This document shows positions 36,520 to 49,900 of a stretch of DNA of 64,000 nucleotides, one piece after another. The DNA lies in NCBI RefSeq assembly GCF_003254395.2, contig NC_037650.1, positions 1,550,001 to 1,614,000 on the forward strand, read 5' to 3'. Numbering within the stretch: the first letter of the stretch is position 1; the number at the start of each line of letters is the position of its first letter. The stretch comes from Apis mellifera. Its lineage: Eukaryota; Arthropoda; Insecta; Hymenoptera; Apidae. The notes beneath the pieces are model-generated. The model was not told where the DNA came from, did not search any database, and saw nothing but the letters and a program-made list of their open reading frames with translations. The position numbers were made by a program, and so were the translations under genes.

Positions 36520-37299
36520 ATAAATAATTATATTAAAATAGTTTTGTTCGAAATGAAACGATATTTGAAGATTCATTTCACGAATAATGATTAATCATAA
36601 TGATTTATATATATGTATATATATATGTATATGTAAACATATAAATTTAAAATTTAATAAATTAGAATATTAATTAAAATGATAATTTTTTAAAGAGATA
36701 CTAAAAGTAATTATTTTTGATGATATTTCTCTATTACAGTAATTATATCAAATATTATTTTTTACAATTAATATTTATTAAAAAAAATATATAAAAAGAA
36801 ATAGAATATTTATATAAAATATATTATAAAAGATATATAGAATATGTATAAAAAAAATATAATATTCTAAAGAATGAATTTCTTTTTATATTTTTTAAAT
36901 ATTAATAATTAAATTTTTGAAATACTTTCACTTATTTTACAAATATGAATATTAAGTTGCAATTTTAAATTTCTTTAAAATTTTGTAAAATTAGATAAAA
37001 TTTTATGATAAAATTATATGAAAATAATATTCAAATATTTCATCCCATTTATTATACTAAAAAAAATATTTAATTATTCGAAGTTTATATATTGAAAAAA
37101 TATTTTATATTTATCAAATCAAATAGTATCAAATAATATTTTTAATTATTAATTATAAAAGCATAAAAACTATAAAAGCAAAATATTATTTCAAATTAAT
37201 CATAAATAATTAAAAAAAAAGTGTAAATATTTTTATTATAAATTTATTATAACTATTATTTCAAATACTATTATTCGGAATTGGAAATGAGAGATCCCA

Positions 37300-37342
<43 letters not shown>

Positions 37343-38110
37343 ATTTTTTAAAAATTGTCAAAACAGCAATTGTGAACTGATTTGAAATGTTTGTTTTTTA
37401 AACATTTTGTTCAAAGCATATTCATATTATAATAGTACATATATATGTAAGGATATTATAGTATAATATAAACATTATTCGTATTATTCTAATATATTCA
37501 CTGATTTATCAAATCTCAGAGAAAGAACAATTGTTTCATGTTTTATATAAAATTTGATATACAATAATGCATTATAAATTCTTAAAAATAATTGAAACTA
37601 TTTCATAAATATCTATTTTTATTTAATTCATTAAAATTTTTTGCTTTATCTCAATTTACATTATTTAGATTTTTTGTTTAACAAAAAAATATTGATAATT
37701 ATATTAAAAAAGAATGCATCTCAATTTCAATGATCTTTATCAAAAACAAAATTTTGAACAATTTTTTCCTATCATGTAAAATATTCGATTTCAAACATCA
37801 ACAAAAGTATTTTTAACACTATTAAATATTATATATCTTTTTTAAGAATTTGAAGAAAATTGAAAATAGATTTACAACGCTTACAACAAGAAATATTCAA
37901 TTTAATTTCATATCTTTTTGATAAGTGTTTCGGAATTATGACTACGTTATATCTTATCGAAAATATTCATGAAATTATTATAATATATTATATTAGTATT
38001 TTAATAATTATATTGAATTTTTAAAGTTTGAAGTTGAATTTCTTATTGATATAAAATAATTAAAACATGTGATCTTATGACTTCAAAAAAACGTTAACTT
38101 AAACACAAAA
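36520..38110. other. A/T-rich spacer
   Basis: Background sequence with a short TATATG/TATG run at about 36,607-36,645 and the TA array listed separately. No coding signal is seen. Confidence 0.5.
37304..37339. repeat. (TA)18 microsatellite
   Basis: 36 bp of alternating A/T immediately after GAGATCCCATCTC, which is itself a near-palindrome (GAGAT..ATCTC). Confidence 0.93.
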
Positions 38111-38400
38111 AATAATATTAATTTTTCTAGAAACTGGTTGTGCAATTAAGAAGTTATCGTTTTTCGTTATGGAACAGTATGATAAAGATTCATCACGTAT
38201 AATAGTTAGAATTACGAGATTTTCTATTAAAAATTTTAACATCCTGAAACAAATTAAATATGAATATCTGGATAATAAAAACCGGTCACGATTTCATTAA
38301 TTCTTCTTATAACGGATAGCATGACTTATAACATGATCAGAAGGATCAACATATATAAAAACATCTTGTTTTATCATTTCGAAAAAGAAAAATATGATGC
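38110..38400. promoter_or_regulatory. Weak GC-richer island with Grainyhead-like site
   Basis: Modestly balanced sequence containing AAACCGGTCACG (about 38,278-38,289), close to the Grainyhead consensus AACCGGTT. CTTATAACGGATAGCATGAC and TAACATGATCAGAAGGATCA follow. The island grades into background on both sides, so the call is tentative. Confidence 0.2.
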
Positions 38401-38994
38401 TAACTGGTAATAATAATTGCTACTTCATAGAACTGGACATTTATTTCAAATAATTTCAAGTTTATTTCGTGAAATCTTAAATAAATAATTTAATTGCAAA
38501 TATATTTATTTATTTTTTATATTAAATATTTATCAATGTCAATTCAAAAAGTTATTTCTTAAATATTATTTTAAGAAATTTTCATATTACATTATTTTAC
38601 AATCATTTTTTGAAACGATTCAATTAAATAATTACGGAACTATCAAAATATTTAAATTTTGAATGCTGAATTTTAAACTTGACAATACATTATCGTAAAA
38701 AAATTTTCTCAAAAAATGTTTGTAAACATTTTTCTAAATTATTGAATAAGTATACCGACTCTATTAATTTTGATTTAATATCAATTTCAAATATTCCAAC
38801 ATCAAAAATCAATATCAATCTATCAATAATTACATATAAATATCAAAATTATATATTTATATAATCAATATTACAATAAAACATTAAATTGTTTATATTA
38901 AATTATATTATTAATGAAATAAGATATTATTAAACTCTAAAAATAATATTTTATTATAATAATATATTTAATTTATATATTTAATTTATTTTAA

Positions 38995-39120
38995 AAATTT
39001 ATTTCATTCCGTTTTTTCATTTTATCTAAGAGAAATTTAAAATTACTTATATATTATTAATTACTTATTATTTATTATTTATTTAATAAATAAGTTTTAA
39101 TTGACATTTTTGTATATCAT
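38995..39120. mobile_element. MITE-like copy E (half element)
   Basis: Read on the minus strand from 39,120: GATATACAAAAATGTCAATT, AAAACTTATTTATTAAATAA, later TTTAAATTTCTCTTAGATAA and AATGAAAAAACGGAATGAAA. This is the same order as the arm at about 50,201-50,285. The other arm is missing, so this is a half copy. Confidence 0.45.
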
Positions 39121-39985
39121 TTTTATGTCTCTTTTAATCTCTAGAATCGAACCTATCAATATATTTTATATAATGATACTTGTCATTCAAAAATTCATTA
39201 TAAAAATTATTAGATATGCTAATTTAAATAATCACCTTATATTCAAATAATCAAATTTCAAATAATCAATATTTTATTGCATTTATAATTCTTAAATTAT
39301 AGATTTTAATTCTAGAATTCTTATAGATTATTAATTCTAAAATTATAGATTAAATATATTTTCTAACGATTTTTGATTTGATTTGAATTTTGATATTAAA
39401 TAATTAAAAAAGTAATATGATTCAATACTTCCTATTAAATAGTTTAGAATTGAATTATTTGAATATCCTTAATAATATTAGTATTAATTTGGCATATTAA
39501 TTTAATGGCATAATAAAATATGTAGGAAAATTACTAAATATGTATGTTTCTAATAGTTATTAAATGATGCCAAGAACAATAAACTTGTCGAAAATCTAAA
39601 GTTGCAAGCGATGATATTCTTAGCTCAATTCAAAAATCAAATAGCGAATTATTGAAAGATAATCTAGAATATATTATCCTTTAATCAATTGAATTAAAAA
39701 CTTATCGTAAGACAGCTATCTATGCCAGAATATAAAGCATGAATATAAAATAATTTTATATGTAATTCAAAAATTAATTGATTTTTACAGAGAAAAATTG
39801 CTCAAAATAAAAATATACAAAATACTAAAAAAAAATATCTACAAAAAAATAATTTTTCAAGTTATTTTTTATCTTATAAAATGTTCCAAAAATATTATTT
39901 AATTGGCAATTGCTGAAAAAAAAATAATATTTTCCTTTATTAAAACTTTTATTTTGACTCTGTTAACAAATTATTAATAAAAAAC

Positions 39986-39995
39986 AGCCAATCAG
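39986..39995 (+). promoter_or_regulatory. NF-Y CCAAT box in a small GC-richer patch
   Basis: AGCCAATCAG is a full match to the NF-Y CCAAT consensus. It sits in a roughly 65-bp patch with AACGCATAAGCGCGATGATA and ACTGATCGAG, isolated in A/T desert. It may mark a small promoter or enhancer; no transcript feature is seen next to it. Confidence 0.3.
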
Positions 39996-40147
39996 AACGC
40001 ATAAGCGCGATGATAATATGTGCTACTGATCGAGTTTGAACAAACAAATCCAAATAATATATATTAAAAAAAGTGTATTGAATATTTTTTTTATCCTATT
40101 TTTATTTTTTAATATTTTATAAATATTTTATAAATATTTTTACGTTA

Positions 40148-40323
40148 GAAAAAATTACATATAGATATTATAAAACATAAATCGAAATCAAGTGACAAAT
40201 ATAATATTTTCTCTTCTATAAAATATACGTTAAAAATACTGCAAAAATTTGAAATTTTTTATCAAAAAAATATTATATGTAAATATTATAAAACATAAAA
40301 TCAAAGTTAACTAATAAAATGTA
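40148..40323. repeat. Probable tandem duplication, ~118-bp period
   Basis: AAAAAATTACATATAGATAT, TATAAAACATAA, ATCGAAATCAA (from 40,149) recurs as AAAAAATATTATATGTAAAT, ATTATAAAACATAA, AATCAAAGTTAA (from 40,266). The shared 15-mer ATATTATAAAACATA lies at 40,165 and 40,283. Identity drops outside this core. Confidence 0.5.
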
Positions 40324-40619
40324 AATGAATATTATCTATTTTTTAATTTCTTTTAGAATACACATCTCACTTTAATAACATCAAACTATTATATATTCAT
40401 TTTACAAAATGACTATTATATAAATATTTGGCAAATAATAAGTATGTCATTAATCATTTTTCATTAATCATTGATTATCGTTACAAATATGCTTCAAATC
40501 AAATATTAAAAAAAAATCAAGGAAAGAATCTTTGTAAAAAGTCAAGTTTTTAAAAAAAAAGTCACATCATTGATTAAAAATCAAACAATAGCGAAAATTT
40601 TATCTTTTTTTGATTTAAT

Positions 40620-40930
40620 CCTAAGACAAGGTACTCAGATATGGCAATGATTAATCGATAACTCTGTAGGTCGATTAAAATAGATCCCGAGGACAGGATT
40701 TCGGAGTGATGCGTGAGTGGAATCGTGATTTGGAAGACCGCCAAAATTCAGCAGTTTCAGCTGCGTGGGCAACAAAAGGCCTTGTGCACCGAACAGACGC
40801 ATCGGGAGAGATTGAAATAAGCAATTAGGGGCGCTACAAGTTTGGAAAACCCAGCATATACGTACTTATTACCATTATTCATTATACTTTTTTTTTCTTC
40901 TTCTTCTTTTTAATGTGATTTCAGTTTAAC
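40620..40930. promoter_or_regulatory. GC-richer island, open on both strands
   Basis: One of the most balanced stretches of the window. It carries TTAATCGATAA, CCCGAGGACAGGATTTCGGA, a CAGCTG E-box (40,759-40,764) with GCGTGGGC, CCGAACAGACGCATCGGGAG and CAATTAGGGGCGCTACAAG. A pyrimidine tract of T and TTC units follows (about 40,888-40,910). Overlapping frames on both strands are described separately. Best reading is a conserved non-coding element; an exon cannot be excluded. Confidence 0.38.
40635..40802 (-). other. 55-codon open frame in the island (minus strand)
   Basis: ATG at 40,802 reading down to TGA at 40,635, starting MRLFGAQGLLLPTQLKLL. Overlapping it on the plus strand, ATG 40,709 opens 39 codons to TAG 40,826-40,828 (starting MREWNRDLEDRQNSA, acidic and Ala-rich). 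Neither matches a family I recognise. That both strands are open is what a stop-poor GC island gives by chance. Confidence 0.12.
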
Positions 40931-43568
40931 GATTGAGGAAAATCCGCTAATCCATGATGCTTTATCTTTTAAACGTGATTTCAGTGTAATTATAGTAGGA
41001 ATTACCGAGTTTCTTATTTCCAGGAAGAAAAGTTTAAAATCAAAATAAATAGAAGTGACACGTGTATATTTTTACTGAGAAATCTATTGAATATAAATTA
41101 ATAAATGTTTAAATTTTATAATAATGTTTAAATGTTTAATATTTTAATTATTTAAAATCTCTTATTATATTAAAAAGCTAAAAATATATATATTTTTCAA
41201 AATTATCATCTTATTTTATCTAAATATAGAAAAAGTAAACGTAAGTTTGAAATTTGAAATCATATTTGAAATCATTTGAAATATTATTTCAAGTAACATG
41301 TAATTGTTTAAAATAATTATGAAAATAATTAAATTGTAATTTATTTAACAGTCTATCAATGATGCTGGATCAATTGAGATATATTATAAAAATAAATAAT
41401 TGTATATTAAATATAATTAATATATAAAATTAAATAATAATTGTATATTATAATTTAATTATTATGTGAAATTAATAATTATGTGAAAATATTTTTCGAA
41501 TGTACATGTTAAAGATAATAAAATCCTCTACACTTAATTCATGTGAATTTAATAATATTTATAATAATATATAATTATAATTTATAATAATATATAATAT
41601 ATAATTAATTTAATAATATATTATAATACAGATTAAAAGTAATTTATGATCATTCGCTACCTAATTATTAATTAATTTTGTTAATTTTGTTAATTTTGTT
41701 AATATTTTAAATAATATTTCATAAGTCTACAATTCTAATAAAAAGAATTTAATTTAATTAAAAGAAAATTATTAGAGCTATTTTATATTTATGCTTGTTA
41801 TTCAATAATTTGTTATTATTTGTACAATATTATTATTTAATGTTTCTATTATTTTAAATGAATTTATATTTTTAAATAACATAAATGAAAATAATGCTTC
41901 AAAATAAATGATTTCTTATTTCAATTTCAAATAAAATTTAAATCTGAAAACTTTTTTTCGAAATATGAACACTTTTATAACAGAATCTATTTTAAAAATT
42001 ATCTAAAAAGATTGTTAAAAAATAATTTCCTTATGTAATAACACAAACAATTATATTAATGTTATTCTAGTTTTTTTTATTTTCTATATAAAATATCTCT
42101 TTTCTGAATATAAATCATCTATCATAACATAATAATATTTAATTATTAAACGTTTAGATAGAAATTGATTTACCATGAAATAACGGTCTTCAATATAAGA
42201 ATAAATTGTATGTATATATGTATGTATGTATTTATATATAAACATATAAATGTTTATTTTAACAAAGAAAAATGTTGATTGCAATTTTACATTTCTAATA
42301 ATTACATTTTTTTATTACAGAATTTTTAGTAATATTTATATTATTGAAATTATAAATATTCTCATAAATTTCATACAATCATGAAATTTTATACAATTAT
42401 TTATAATATTTTACAAATATATGTATATGTAAGCAAAATTATATAAAATTGATACAAAATATTTGTTTCCATGATCGAAATAATAAATGTAATAAATTTA
42501 TTTCATAATATATAAAAAAAAACTATAAGAAGATACAAAGAAATTATTCTAATGTGCTTGTATTTTTAAATATTTTCTTATGCAATTAAGTAATTATATT
42601 AAGTTTAAATAATTATTAATTTAAATAAAAATTAAAAAAATTAACAATATATTAATTTGCTCCAGTCTCTTCTATATATTACATTTCATTATTATTTATT
42701 TTTATGTTATCATAACATACATCTTCAAAAGAAGAATAATAACAATATTATCATTTCTAATTGTTTTTGTTAATTTGAGATAATTAAAAATCAATTCTAT
42801 ATTAATATAAAAATTGCTTTACTATAGTACATATTTAGATTTCATTGTGACATAATATGTAATATTTGTATTAATGCCAAAAGTTTTAAAAGTATGTCAA
42901 AATATACTTATTAATCATCTTATTTTATTATTTGACATTAACAATAAATATAAATACATGTAAACAAGAGAGAGTATGTATTAGTTTATTATACTTTATA
43001 TTCAAAATGAATAGGACAGAATGAATGAAATATAATGTATATAATTTTTTAATTTAAATTTACAATCAATTTTTTATTTATTTCTTAAAATATAAATAAA
43101 TAATGTTATTGTTCATTATTTCATTTATCATTTATTATTTCAAATAATTTATAATTATTATATGTAGTATCACAAATTATTTTTGATTAAAATTTTTATT
43201 TGCGAATTATAGAAAAAAAATTTAATATTATATTTATCATATTTATTGAATAAAATTTTCGTTAATAATTAATAATTAAATTTTAATTGAACTTTTATAC
43301 ATCATCTGAACTATTGATTGAATTATCCTAATTATGTGAATATTTATTACAAAGAAAAATGAAAATGTAACATATTAAGTTAATGCATAATCCAAAGAGT
43401 AAATGGTTGAATTTTCTTTTTGAATATAATTTAAATTTAAATTTCAATTATTCAAAAAAGAAATTACAAATAATAAGGAAAATTACAATGGTTTTCTATT
43501 ATATTGAGTATTAATATATTTATGCAACATTTTTGAATGGTGAATTTTAGACATCAAAATAAATATGA

Positions 43569-43780
43569 AAATTAATGTAGAAAATATTAATTAAAATTTA
43601 TTTATTAAATTATAAATAATTTAAGTTTTTATCACATAAAGAGAGAAATAGAATAAGATAATTTCATTTCTATCATATTGCCATATCATTCTGTTTTTGC
43701 TTCGCTTCATTTAACAAATTTAAATTGCTTTTAATTTTTAATAAATAAGTTTTAACTGATATTTTCGGAATCGATCCTCT
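43569..43780. mobile_element. Palindromic MITE-like copy B
   Basis: The left arm (about 43,577-43,655: GTAGAAAATATTAATTAAAA, TTTATTTATTAAATTATAAA, TAATTTAAG, AGAGAGAAATAGAATAAGAT) is mirrored by the right arm (about 43,690-43,768). The right-arm complement starts CCGAAAATATCAGTTAAAAC, TTATTTATTAAAAATTAAAA and later GTTAAATGAAGCGAAGCAAA. Total about 210 bp, non-coding, and the best-preserved copy together with the one at 50.2 kb. Confidence 0.6.
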
Positions 43781-45555
43781 AAAAGTGTTCCATGAATATA
43801 TTAACACTCGGTATATTAATTTGATTATATAAATTATTTGCCTTTCATAACTATTTATATAAATGGAATTTAAAATAAACTATTGTTTTTTTAATATACT
43901 TTCTTCATTCATGATTTCATAAAATATTATATAAATCACACATACATACACATATACACATATAATATTTTATTAATTTAGGTAAGTGACTAATCGTAGT
44001 TGGATTTTAATGTTAAATTTCTGATATAGAAAGATAATATTATCAATTAACAAAGAAGAGAAGTTTCTTTAAGGTTTTTCTAAACCTAAAAAAAAATATC
44101 TAAAATATCTAGATATATAAGGACGAATATATCAAATTAGATCATTATTCTATAGAACATTTAGTTCTTATGACGTTAATCCTGTAATAATATATTGTTT
44201 GTTTATTCTATCAAATGATATATTAGGTTTTTTAAATTCGATTCGTATTTTTTGCAAACTTATATTATACGAAAAATTTATTGATTAACTATACGAATGC
44301 TGTTTAGAAAAAAATTATATAAATGCTTTCAAAAATTTAAATATCCAAATAACAAAAATGAATAATGATCCTATTAGTAAAAAACAAAATATGCTATTGT
44401 AAGGATAAGCGCCAAAAAAAAAATCCATTTTAGATAATGGCCTTGCAATATTGTATATATATTTGTATATGTTTTATGTATTATATGTATTATATGAATA
44501 TTGTTAAGTAAATAATGATAAAAGTGTAATTTTTTATTTTTTATTTTGGAGGAAAATTAATAAAATAAGGTTCATTTATATCAGAATGATAAAAAAAACA
44601 TTCCTAATTTTTAGGATAGATAAGTGTTATTTAATTTTTCTTACAAAGAAATAAATTTCTTATAAACATGAATAGAAAGAAATATTATTTAATATTTATT
44701 TAATCTTTTTAAATATTTTAAACAAATTTCTATTTTAGTTAAAGTGATTTATAAGTTTTAAGAATTAATATTAATAAATAACTATGTATAAACAATAGAT
44801 TGATTTTTTTTTGGTTATAAATTTTTTTCCATTTCTATATATTTTCCATTTCTATATATTTAATATCTTTAAATTAGAAAATTGATTCTAAAGCATCATT
44901 CTTTTTAATCGAAATAAAAAAATTATAATATTGAAAATATTAATTTTTTTTTTAAATTTTATTAAGAATATTATTAAGATATGTATTATTTATATTTATT
45001 TATTTATTAAGAATTTTTTTTTTATTTAAAGAATAATATTTATAAAAAGTTATGAATTTTTTTATTATATATAATTGTATATAATTGTATATAATTGAAC
45101 ATAGGAAAATAATAAAAAGATTTATATATAAATTGATTCATATAATTAATAGAGGGATTTTTTAATATGAAAAATGTAAGAAAAAATTTTTAATCTAAAA
45201 TTAAATAAATCAAATTTATTATTTTTTGTTTTAATTTTTTAATAATATGTATAAAAAAATAAATTCTTTTATATGTTAATACTATAAAATTTTTTTTATA
45301 AAAATGTTTAAAATAACTAAAATGTAAATTTAAACTAAAATAATTAATTTTCTCATCCTTCTCGTCCATAAAATTTAATTTTTAATTTAAATACATAATA
45401 TTATACAAAATGATGACATTGTAAACATTATACACTATCATAATACTATTAAATTAAAATAATTTTTATAATGATATATTACTTTTGAATAATAGATCAA
45501 ATATTTTGGAAACTTTTAATTATAAATATATAAAGTTAAAGATCATGTTCTATAT

Positions 45556-45620
45556 AATCTGATATAATATATTCTGATATAATATATAATGATATATTAT
45601 ATTCTGATATAATATAATAT
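45556..45620. repeat. Short tandem repeat of CTGATATAATATA
   Basis: CTGATATAATATA occurs three times (about 45,559, 45,573 and 45,604), the last two separated by an inverted-looking ATAATGATATATTAT. A low-copy A/T minisatellite. Confidence 0.7.
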
Positions 45621-46189
45621 GGATAATTTTTTTAAAAAGATTTTAGAAATTAAAACAAAAAAGTTAAAACGCAAAAGTTGCAATACAAAAATATCAATTA
45701 AGATTTATTTTAGAGATTTTATTAAATTACCAATTTGCATTAGATAAACTAAGAAACAGATCAAGACAGTTTCATTTTCATCATATCGCTATATTTATTT
45801 CTATTTCTCAACTAATTATTTCTATGTCTCAACTAACGCAAAATTGTTTATATAAATAATTTAATAAATAATTCTCCGACATTTTTTTATACAAATTTTG
45901 TATTTATTTTGCGAAATAATACTTGATTCTCATATCTACGATACAAATTTGCAAAAAATATTTCACAAATATATTAACTATCGTTTAGCCTTACATTCTA
46001 AAATATTCACAAAAATATATTCTATACTATATATTTTCAACGATTATGATATATTACTTAAGTTAGATTCTGATATTAATTAATTAATTTCATTCGTATT
46101 AATTAATTTTTCTCAACGAAATCAATCACAGAAAATAAGATTAAGAAAAAATGACCGAAAACATTAAAAGTGACATTAACTCGAGAATC

Positions 46190-46740
46190 AAGATCGCCTA
46201 AATAAATATTTACACACAAATCCTTTTCTTTCACGATTTCAGTCCGTTGAATTCCCGCCCGTGGTTATATTCATATTTTATGAAACGCTCGCCTGTATTT
46301 CACTGACGATTTCAACTCGAACTGTTCCATCGTTTCGCAGAAATGAAACGAAACGAAACGAAATGCCAACCAAGTCCATGGACTACTGCGACGCACTAAC
46401 GGTTGCACGTTTGTCATTCTGCCAGAAATCCGCCGTCCTTTGTTGCATCAAATGTTACGCGTACATTTCCGGCATGGTTGCATGAGAGTAAATTGAGAGC
46501 GGAGTGAACGATTGTGCCAAGCCAAGGTGCAACAAACGGGATTTCATAAAATAATGACGTCAATCGGTGAGTGGAAAGGGGAGTGGGGAAGGAAAAAAAG
46601 AAGAGAAAAAGTTGGAACACTTGCTGGCGAACGCAATATTACGTCATAAAATATTTCTCGTTGCCAAAGCTGTCACATATGAAAACATGAATTGTAGTGG
46701 AATCGGAAGTGATGGATGAAACGAAGAGTTACAATGTTAT
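46190..46740. promoter_or_regulatory. Largest GC-richer island, with CRE and GAAAC repeats
   Basis: About 550 bp of near-balanced, CpG-containing sequence. It includes an inverted pair CGTTTCG (46,331-46,337) and CGAAACG (46,349-46,355); (GAAAC)n at 46,345-46,363; GACTACTGCGACGCACTAAC; a perfect CRE; and AATCGGTGAGTGG at about 46,563-46,575, which would serve as a splice donor (GTGAGT). Long open frames exist on both strands (plus 46,261-46,485, minus 46,414-46,620), but both start at GTG and overlap, so I do not call a gene. Enhancer or promoter/first-exon region is the likely identity. Confidence 0.42.
46555..46646. promoter_or_regulatory. Perfect CRE (TGACGTCA) and a second CRE-like site
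   Basis: The 8-bp palindromic CREB/ATF site TGACGTCA lies at 46,555-46,562 and a variant TTACGTCA at 46,639-46,646, 84 bp apart in the same island. Established knowledge: CREB/ATF bZIP dimers bind TGACGTCA. Whether these are used here is inference. Confidence 0.45.
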
Positions 46741-49700
46741 TGCAAAAATTGTTTCGAAAATGATTTGTATATGAATGATTGCTATTATAAGCGAACATTT
46801 TAGAAATATTGTTATGCAAATTAGATTTTTTTTTTACCATGTTTGTATTCATATATCATGGAAATAAATAAATTATATGCATATTATTATTGTGTCTAGT
46901 CATTGAAGCAAATCGAGGTATTTACATTATCTCATCTGCAAATTAAAAAGAAATAATAAATAATATATGTATAGTATCTAAAAATGATTCATTAAGATAT
47001 TTGAAGATGTACCATAGAAAATTTTTGTAAATATATTGTGTTGTATAAGTACAGAATACGTCCCCGAAATTGTGATATAAATAGTCGAATAATGGTTTTA
47101 CATACAAAAATAAATAAAGAAAAAAGAATAATATTTTTTTAAATCTTCAAATAAAGTGAATTAGAAAAATTTTTACGTACAAAATTAATTGATTTCCAAT
47201 TAAATATGAATGAATTATCGATAGGAAAATAATTCTAAATAAAAATAAGCAAAAAATATCGAATAAATTTTTTTCATCTAAAAATTATTTTTTCATTATT
47301 CATTATTTTTTCGAATAAGCTTTTTAGAAAATTAAATTTAAAAATTCAATTTTCAATCCCGATTTTTAAAGAAACATAGATATATAATTTATAAAATTTT
47401 ATTCTATATTTTTTATTTATTTCTACATATAAATTATTATCCATTAATAATTCATTTGTATTCAATAAGGAATTAGCTAATTTCATTTAAATTTGAAAAA
47501 TTTTTTAATTTTTATAAATTTTGATTTAAATAGTTGAAAATGAAGCTTTAAATGAAAAATGTATTATAAATGTATTATTCTTTTTTTCGATTTTTGGATA
47601 TAGGATCATCACTCGATCATTTGTATTATAATTTCGGAGACATTTTATATAATTATCATATTTATTAAAATATTCTATTAGGATTGTAAATAAGCACAAC
47701 TAATAAAAAAGATAAATCTTAGAAATAAAAATATTTTTTAAATTGTTATGAAAAATATGATTGAACTGTATTGAAAAATATTTCAAAAAGGTTAATTTCG
47801 AGAGATTATTCGATATGTAATAATTAGAATATAAATTCAATAATTAATATTTAAAATCATTAGTAAATTCAGTAAATTTTTACTGATAATTTTTATGACT
47901 CATTTTTATTTCATAAAAAAATAATAAATTCTATTTCTAATTATTTTTTTACTAATTTCCAAATCTTAATAAAATTCATTTATTATTATTACAAATATTA
48001 TTTTAATTGTATTTTAATTTTTTATTATATGTAATATATGAGATGTAATATATTATACATAAGAATAATTGAAATTCTGAAATAATTAAAAAAAAATTGA
48101 TTCATCGAAAAATATAGTAATATGAAAAAATATAACTTAACGTCATAAATGTGGACAATTGCAAGGATTACGAGAGCAGAATTTTCTGACTCGTGATGTA
48201 GTTTTTCTTAGAAATTTATTATAGTTTACATACAATATATTTGCCATGTACCAAAGACATCAACATAGTAAATAATTCTTTATATGTGTAGAAATCTAAT
48301 AATATTGACTCTTTTCAAATGAATGAAAAACGATGAATATTATTATTTATGTATAATATATAAATTTCTAAATAATAATCAAAATAATGGGATTAAATAG
48401 GAATTTTTATATAATTAAATTAAATTATATAATTAAATTAATATCCTTACAAATTTTTACAATTGAGTTAATTGTATTAATAATAAATTTTTTTTATATA
48501 AAATAAAGATAAAAAAAATAAATTTTACAAATTATGAATTACAATACAAATTACTTTTTTAATTTTATGTAAAATTATATGATGTATTTATGTATGATTT
48601 TATGTAAAATTATTAAAAAATTATTTGTTAATTTTTATTTGTTAATTAAAATTTATGTAATTTATTTATTTATCAATATTATTATTATGATTACTTAAAA
48701 AGTTTTGTAAGTGTATTATGATAAGAATTTGATATCATAATATCATAATATTACAAATTATTATTATTATTATTATTATGTTGAAATGAAAGGCAATTTT
48801 TATTTCCTATTTTTTTAACTTTTAATTTTTTAAATTATATTATAATTCATGAAAATGTATATTTTTGTTTTTTAATAGAAACTTTAAATATTTTTTTTTT
48901 ATTATTAGTATTTTACAATATGAATCATAATATTTAAAATATTTAATAAATTAGAAATCTAGAAAAAGTTTTATTTTTAATCAAGTTAATTATTTACAAA
49001 AAAATTATTTTTTGAAATAGCAGAATTTTCTAATTTTTAAAAGTATTAATCTTCAATTATTGACATGATCTTTTGCACAGCTGTGAATGAAGTAATCAGT
49101 TTAATATATCTCAAAAAAGAAAAAATTTATTATTTAATTATTTTTATTTATTATGCAACTTTATTATATTCAAGTATTTTTTAAACATAAAATAATTCTT
49201 TTATTAATATTAAAAATAAAATTTTTTATTTGTTATTTTCCTTATGTTTATAATGTTTATAATAATATATGTTTATAAATATTTATATTAAGTTTATATC
49301 AAATAATATCAAATTGTATTAGATATTGTATTAAAAATTTGTAAAAAGCATTGATATGTTATTATAAATACGAATATTAAATTTTCATACAATTTTTATA
49401 AAGTAAAAAACAAATGTTCAATAAAGAAAAAATAAGTTCTAATAAAAGCTTATGTATATTTTTTTACATAATATAAAGTAATTAGCTAATTTACTGATAA
49501 AAAATATATACAAAAAATAATAATTTTTTTTTCATAGAAGGTTTATATATTGAATTATAAATAGTTACTGTGTAGCATAAAATTACAATTTAATTAAATA
49601 TTCAATAGTCATTCTTAATGTACACGCCATTTTGAATAAAATAAATCTGGTCAACGACAACAACAAGATAGTTAAACGATAAACAACCAATTAATTATAG

Positions 49701-49900
49701 CATGAATAAAAGAAATAAAAATAAATTAAATAAATATGTTACAACATTTATTATATTACTATTTCAAATCAATTGTTAAAAACATGTATTTAAAAAAAAA
49801 TGAATATGAGTCACAAATTTAATCAAAGATTCTTAATTCCCACGAATGAAATTGATTCAATGAAATAAAAAAAGAAGAAAATATTATTCATATACACGGT
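46741..49900. other. A/T-rich spacer, nothing recognised
   Basis: Background sequence. A small GC-richer spot at about 48,135-48,200 contains TTAACGTCATAAATG and ACTCGTGATGTAG. Short ATT repeats lie at about 48,760-48,779. No coding signal is seen. Confidence 0.55.

Larger units (their letters stand above)
41050..46189. other. Long A/T spacer with one MITE-like copy
   Basis: Background A/T sequence. Minor items: (TTAATTTTG)x3 at 41,672-41,698, TATG repeats at about 42,205-42,230, CATACA/CACATA runs at about 43,938-43,966, a perfect E2F-type GCGCCAAA at 44,408-44,415, and (ATAATTGTAT)x3 near 45,068-45,098. Frames at 42,084-42,284 and 45,898-46,083 have no family signature. Confidence 0.5.

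Noticed and set aside
46261..46620. Overlapping 74-codon plus and 68-codon minus frames
   Set aside because: Both begin at GTG, not a normal eukaryotic start, and they overlap on opposite strands inside a stop-poor island.
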